Assembly: GCF_030813235.1 (NCBI RefSeq)
Contig: NZ_JAUSUB010000018.1
Span: forward strand, 42,920 to 106,919
DNA: 64,000 nucleotides
From: Cytobacillus purgationiresistens
GTDB taxonomy: Bacteria > Bacillota > Bacilli > Bacillales > Cytobacillaceae
Direction: 5' to 3'
In this document: piece after piece, positions 59,855 to 64,000 of the stretch
Numbering within the stretch: position 1 is the stretch's first letter
How the letters are laid out: every line of letters begins with the position of its first letter
Notes under the pieces: model-generated
Seen by the model: only the letters and a program-made list of their open reading frames with translations
What the model was told of the DNA's origin: nothing
Databases searched by the model: none
Position numbers and translations under genes: made by a program

Positions 59855-59933
59855 ACATAGATTACGTATTTGAAATTGTACGAATAACTAAAGAGTGAGT
59901 GAAGGCTGACTCTTAAATAGGGAGGTTCTTTAT

Positions 59934-62489
59934 ATGGCTGAAACGCCAAGGTCCCAAATTAAAGAAATTAATATTAGCCAGGAAATGAGAACATCATTCC
60001 TTGATTATGCCATGAGCGTAATTGTGTCTCGTGCACTTCCAGATGTACGCGATGGATTGAAGCCTGTACACCGTCGTATTTTGTATGCGATGCATGATTT
60101 AGGCATGCATTCAGATAAACCATTTAAAAAATCTGCACGTATTGTCGGTGATGTTATCGGTAAATATCACCCGCATGGTGATTCGGCAGTTTATGAAACA
60201 ATGGTACGGATGGCGCAAGATTTTAACTATCGCTATATGCTTGTCGATGGTCATGGTAACTTCGGTTCTGTTGATGGTGACTCAGCTGCAGCTATGCGTT
60301 ATACGGAAGCGCGTATGTCTAAGATTTCAATGGAATTATTACGAGATATTAATAAGGATACGATAGATTATCAAGATAACTATGATGGTGAAGAAAGAGA
60401 ACCGATCGTTTTACCAGCTCGTTTTCCTAACCTTTTAGTCAATGGAACTTCCGGCATTGCAGTCGGAATGGCTACAAATATTCCACCACATCAGCTTGGT
60501 GAGATAATTGATGGTGTTCTTGCGATTAGTAAGGATCCAGAAGTAACGATTCAAGAGCTTATGGATATTATTCCTGGCCCTGACTTTCCAACAGCTGGGT
60601 TAATCCTAGGGCGGAGCGGTATCCGCAAAGCATATGAAACAGGTCGCGGCTCAATTACCATACGTGCCAAAGTGGAAATTGAACAAAAGTCGAATGGTAA
60701 AGAAGTTATCCTTGTTCATGAACTTCCTTATCAAGTAAATAAAGCACGGTTAATTGAAAAAATTGCTGAGCTTGTTCGTGATAAAAAAATCGATGGTATT
60801 ACCGATCTGCGTGATGAATCTGATCGTAATGGTATGAGGATAGTTATGGAAGTACGTAAGGATGCGAACGCCAATGTGCTTCTGAATAATTTATACAAGC
60901 ACACGGCGTTGCAAACAAGCTTTGGTATAAACATACTAGCACTTGTTGGTGGTCAGCCGAAAGTTCTTAATTTGAAGCAATGTTTGGAGTATTATCTTGA
61001 ACATCAAAAGGTGGTTATTCGCCGCAGAACAGAGTTTGAATTAAGAAAAGCTGAAGCGCGCGCTCATATTTTAGAAGGTCTGCGAATCGCACTGGATCAT
61101 TTGGATGAAGTCATTAAATTAATAAGAAGCTCTCAAACAGCAGATATTGCCCGCGAAGGTTTAATGACAAACTTCAATCTATCAGAAAAACAAGCACAGG
61201 CAATTTTAGATATGCGTTTGCAGCGTTTAACAGGGTTAGAACGCGAAAAAATCGAGGAAGAATATGCAAACCTTGTTAAGCTCATAGCTGAATTAAAAGA
61301 TATTTTAGCAAATGAAGAAAAGGTATTAGAAATTATTCGTGAAGAATTGCTTGAGATAAAAGACCGCTTCAATGATAAGCGACGTACAGAAATTGTTTCA
61401 GGCGGATTAGAACATCTTGAAGATGAGGATTTAATCCCGCAGGAAAATATTGTCCTTACGTTGACACATAAGGGGTATATTAAGCGATTGCCTGTGTCTA
61501 CCTACCGTGCCCAAAAACGCGGAGGACGAGGAATTCAGGGAATGGGAACAAATGAAGACGACTTTGTCGAGCATTTGATTTCAACTTCCACGCATGATAC
61601 GGTTCTTTTCTTTACAAACAAAGGGAAAGTTTATCGTGCAAAAGGTTATGAAATTCCTGAATATAGCAGAACAGCAAAAGGTATTCCGATTATTAACCTT
61701 CTTGGTGTCGAAAAAGATGAATGGGTCAATGCAATTATCCCTGTTGAGGATTTTGTCGATGACTGGTTCCTGTTCTTCACGACGAAGAATGGTATCTCCA
61801 AGCGTTCACCTTTATCATCCTTTGCACATATTCGAAATAATGGATTGATTGCCTTAGGTCTGAGAGAAGACGACGAATTAATTTCGGTTAAATTAACAGA
61901 TGGCAAGAAAGAAATTATTATCGGGACAAAAGGTGGTATGCTGATTCGCTTCCCAGAAGATGATGTAAGATCCATGGGTAGAACAGCTACTGGTGTTAAA
62001 GGGATTTCCTTAGGTAAAGATGACGAAGTAGTCGGCATGGAAGTGCTAGAGGAAGATTCGAAAATCCTTATCGTTACGAAAAAGGGCTACGGGAAACGTA
62101 CACCGGTTGAAGATTATCGTGTTCAAGGCAGAGGCGGTAAAGGGATTAAGACTTGTAATGTAACGGAAAAGAACGGAACACTCGTTTCGATGAAGGCTGT
62201 TACAGGGGAAGAAGACTTAATGTTAATCACAACTGGTGGAGTCCTTATTCGGATGGCTGTAAATGATATTTCAACAATGGGACGTAATACACAAGGTGTT
62301 AAACTTATCCGTTTGGATGAAAGTCAGGATGAATTTGTTTCAACTGTTGCTAAAGTTGAAAAAGATGATGAGAAGTCCGATGATGAGTTAACCAAGCCAC
62401 TAGAAAACGCTGATGAATTACCGGAAGAAGAAATCAACAGCGCGGAAGAAATCAATACAGATGAAGAAATTAATAATGAAGAAGAATAA
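59934..62489 (+). CDS. gyrA: DNA gyrase subunit A
   Basis: An 851-aa subunit that cuts and rejoins DNA. Catalytic Tyr in [11 protein letters not shown] (about residue 123), quinolone-resistance region [11 protein letters not shown] with Ser at the usual position (wild type), and GyrA-box QKRGGRG at the start of the C-terminal beta-pinwheel. An acidic tail ([20 protein letters not shown]) ends the protein. AGGGAGG precedes the ATG. Confidence 0.97.
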   Translation: MAETPRSQIKEINISQEMRTSFLDYAMSVIVSRALPDVRDGLKPVHRRILYAMHDLGMHSDKPFKKSARIVGDVIGKYHPHGDSAVYETMVRMAQDFNYRYMLVDGHGNFGSVDGDSAAAMRYTEARMSKISMELLRDINKDTIDYQDNYDGEEREPIVLPARFPNLLVNGTSGIAVGMATNIPPHQLGEIIDGVLAISKDPEVTIQELMDIIPGPDFPTAGLILGRSGIRKAYETGRGSITIRAKVEIEQKSNGKEVILVHELPYQVNKARLIEKIAELVRDKKIDGITDLRDESDRNGMRIVMEVRKDANANVLLNNLYKHTALQTSFGINILALVGGQPKVLNLKQCLEYYLEHQKVVIRRRTEFELRKAEARAHILEGLRIALDHLDEVIKLIRSSQTADIAREGLMTNFNLSEKQAQAILDMRLQRLTGLEREKIEEEYANLVKLIAELKDILANEEKVLEIIREELLEIKDRFNDKRRTEIVSGGLEHLEDEDLIPQENIVLTLTHKGYIKRLPVSTYRAQKRGGRGIQGMGTNEDDFVEHLISTSTHDTVLFFTNKGKVYRAKGYEIPEYSRTAKGIPIINLLGVEKDEWVNAIIPVEDFVDDWFLFFTTKNGISKRSPLSSFAHIRNNGLIALGLREDDELISVKLTDGKKEIIIGTKGGMLIRFPEDDVRSMGRTATGVKGISLGKDDEVVGMEVLEEDSKILIVTKKGYGKRTPVEDYRVQGRGGKGIKTCNVTEKNGTLVSMKAVTGEEDLMLITTGGVLIRMAVNDISTMGRNTQGVKLIRLDESQDEFVSTVAKVEKDDEKSDDELTKPLENADELPEEEINSAEEINTDEEINNEEE

Positions 62490-62500
62490 GATTATACAGG

Positions 62501-62538
62501 AGAGGAACACCAAAGCAATATGGTGTTCCTCTTTTTTT
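62501..62538. terminator. Terminator after gyrA
   Basis: Stem AGAGGAACACC / GGTGTTCCTCT with U7, beginning 12 nt past the stop. Confidence 0.92.
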
Positions 62539-62588
62539 GTAAATAAAGTAAAATAGAGTGAAGGATAATTATGGATGGAGTGGAAAAG

Positions 62589-63677
62589 ATGCGTGTAGCA
62601 ATCAATCAGCTTCAAGAGGGATGTATCGTCACAGAAGATATAACAGGAATGACTAAAATGCCGATCATAAGTAAAAACACTGTGCTTAATCAAGAGCTTC
62701 TCAATATATTAAACGTATTTCTTATTAAAGAAGTAGAAGTGGCAAGGACATTGGTTGATGGCCAACCATTTTTGCCGCCGGAGCTAGAAACGGAACAAAC
62801 CAAAGAAGGCGATGTAGCAGAAGACCTCATTGATTCCTTTTTAATGGGTGTACAAAAATTCAAAAGAGAATTTGAAATCTGGCAAGCGGGTTATCCAGTT
62901 GATATTAGCAAAGTCTTAGCCATTATGCTTCCTTTAGTAGAAAAGATGGAGGAATCACCACCCTCTGATATCTTTCGATTGTATTATTTATCTACGGATG
63001 ATCAATACATATACCAACATGCAGTTGCTGTAGGAATGCTAAGTGCTTATATAGGAAAGAAATTAAAGTATGGTAAAAGTGATATTATTCAGCTTGCTAT
63101 TGGGGGTTGTTTAATTGATGCTGGGATGGCGAAAGTTAATTCGGCCATTATAAAAAAATCTGGTCCCCTTACAATCGAAGAATATGAGCAAATTAAGAAA
63201 CATCCGTTATATAGCTTTCAAATGGTTCAAGAGTTACCTTTGTTAAAAGAAGAAACAAAATATGCAATTTACCAGCATCATGAGAGACTAGATGGGAGTG
63301 GCTACCCTAATAGCAAGAAAGATAAAGAGCTGTATCCCATTGGCAGAATTATCGCTGTTGCTGACGCTTTTCATGCGATGACTTCACAAAGAATGTATCG
63401 TCGAAAGCGTTCGCCCTATCAAGTATTGGAAATGCTCATAGAGAATCACTTTGGAAAATATGATGTGGCTGCTTTAAATGCATTGAGTGTAGGGATCATT
63501 ACTTTTTCTATTGGGAGTACAGTGAAGATTTCTAATGGCCAAGCAGCAAAAATACTGTTTATGGATGAAACAGCACCTACAAGACCACTTGTAGAAATCA
63601 GCAGCACAGGTGAAATCCTCTCTTTAAAAAGAAATCGGCATCTTTATATCGAAGAAGTTTTAAATAATCATATATAA
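62589..63677 (+). CDS. HD-GYP-domain protein with degenerate HD motif
   Basis: A 362-aa protein. The N-terminal part (about 1-140) is a soluble region of unknown fold starting MRVAINQLQEGCIVTEDI. The HD-GYP domain (about 145-310) keeps HHERLDGSGYP, KHPLYSFQM and VADAFHAMTSQRMYRRK, but the signature HDxGK reads IDAGMAK, so the metal His is Ile and the Lys is shifted. It may have lost c-di-GMP phosphodiesterase activity and become a binding protein. The ATG at 62589 has GGAG upstream; 62571 is an alternative start. Located between gyrA and an rRNA operon. Confidence 0.85.
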   Translation: MRVAINQLQEGCIVTEDITGMTKMPIISKNTVLNQELLNILNVFLIKEVEVARTLVDGQPFLPPELETEQTKEGDVAEDLIDSFLMGVQKFKREFEIWQAGYPVDISKVLAIMLPLVEKMEESPPSDIFRLYYLSTDDQYIYQHAVAVGMLSAYIGKKLKYGKSDIIQLAIGGCLIDAGMAKVNSAIIKKSGPLTIEEYEQIKKHPLYSFQMVQELPLLKEETKYAIYQHHERLDGSGYPNSKKDKELYPIGRIIAVADAFHAMTSQRMYRRKRSPYQVLEMLIENHFGKYDVAALNALSVGIITFSIGSTVKISNGQAAKILFMDETAPTRPLVEISSTGEILSLKRNRHLYIEEVLNNHI

Positions 63678-63781
63678 ATATAATTATTTTCGATAATCAC
63701 TTGCATTGTGCAAAATAGGCTGATATAATAATTCAAGTCAGCAGGAAAAGTTATTTCTTTTAAAAAGAAATAAAAAAGATG

Positions 63782-63810
63782 TTGACAATATAACATGTAA
63801 ATGTTATATT
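63782..63810 (+). promoter_or_regulatory. rRNA operon promoter
   Basis: -35 TTGACA (63782-63787), 17-bp spacer and -10 TATATT (63805-63810), with a palindromic ATATAACAT/ATGTTATAT across the spacer. Downstream are boxA-like TGATCTTTGAAAACTGAACG (63839 onward) and GCACTTTTAGTGC hairpin of the 16S processing leader. Confidence 0.88.
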
Positions 63811-63942
63811 AATAAAGTCGCTTCTGAAGCGAATGAGATTGATCTTTGAAAACTGAACGAACAAAAACGTCAACGTTAATTCAAAAAAGCTGATTTATCA
63901 GCATCGCACTTTTAGTGCAAAAACGAGCTAATCAAACAACAC

Positions 63943-64000
63943 TTTATTGGAGAGTTTGATCCTGGCTCAGGACGAACGCTGGCGGCGTGCCTAATACATG
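63943..64000 (+). rRNA. 16S ribosomal RNA, 5' partial
   Basis: Begins about TTATTGGAGAGTTTGATCCT and continues GGCTCAGGACGAACGCTGGC; cut by the window edge. The exact mature 5' end is approximate. Confidence 0.97.

Noticed and set aside
60175..60260. Quinolone-resistance change in gyrA
   Set aside because: The determining region reads GDSAVYE, the usual sensitive residues.

Overview
The window carries the replication origin of a low-GC, endospore-forming member of the Bacillaceae. The gene order rpmH-dnaA-dnaN-rlbA-recF-remB-gyrB-gyrA-rrn on one side, and rnpA-yidC-jag-mnmE-mnmG-rsmG-noc-soj-spo0J-yyaC-ychF-rpsF-ssb-rpsR-gdpP-rplI-dnaC-purA-trnY-walRKHIJ-htrC-rlmH on the other, is the classic Bacillus origin layout. 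Sporulation genes (yyaC, noc, soj, spo0J) support this. The genus cannot be fixed from sequence alone; it is not B. subtilis itself, because islands, repeats and several genes differ. Nearly all core genes left of about 52.5 kb are on the minus strand and those right of it on the plus strand, as expected for two replichores leaving oriC.

Layout. 1-0.7 kb: a noncoding array of a 51-bp palindromic tandem repeat that runs off the window edge. 0.8-5.6 kb: a MetQ-MetP-MetN type ABC importer, a TerD-vWA stress protein and a secreted polysaccharide deacetylase. 5.8-13 kb: an AT-rich accessory island directly downstream of rlmH. 13-23 kb: rlmH, a small CxxH/CxxC protein, htrC, the walRKHIJ operon and a LysM-G5-M23 cell-wall peptidase. 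23.0-23.5 kb: four tRNA genes (transcribed Lys-Glu-Asp-Phe). 23.8-25.7 kb: a DoxX-like gene and purA with PurBoxes. 25.9-28.2 kb: a second, decayed island holding a MobA/MobL relaxase pseudogene, a Gly-rich two-Cys peptide gene, a divergent zinc-metallopeptidase lipoprotein and an IS21 istA remnant. 28.2-52.4 kb: replication, ribosome, c-di-AMP, chemotaxis, chromosome segregation and tRNA-modification genes. 52.4-54.7 kb: bipartite oriC around dnaA. 54.7-64 kb: dnaN to gyrA, a degenerate HD-GYP protein and the promoter, leader and first bases of an rRNA operon.

The most interesting part is 5.8-13 kb. The 3' end of rlmH, which is the attB of staphylococcal SCC elements, is followed by three further copies of the same site in the same orientation (5821, 7069 and a degenerate one at 9671). 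They divide the island into three small cassettes. One carries a HamA-HamB pair (Hachiman defence). The next carries a three-gene overlapping operon that I do not recognise as a described system: a pentapeptide-repeat two-TM potassium-type channel, an MNT nucleotidyltransferase and a 128-residue protein, next to a dead RES-domain toxin gene. The third carries a small two-TM protein and gene debris. No Ccr-type recombinase is visible in the window, so the cassettes look like SCC-like composite elements mobilised in trans, or remnants of one.

Regulatory DNA I could read includes DnaA boxes and DnaA-trios at oriC, an additional DnaA-box cluster upstream of rlmH (as known for B. subtilis yydA), two parS sites (in walK and spo0J), a purA promoter with paired PurBoxes, and many rho-independent terminators. 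Start codons were moved from the longest open frame to the one with a Shine-Dalgarno sequence or family-consistent N-terminus where stated.
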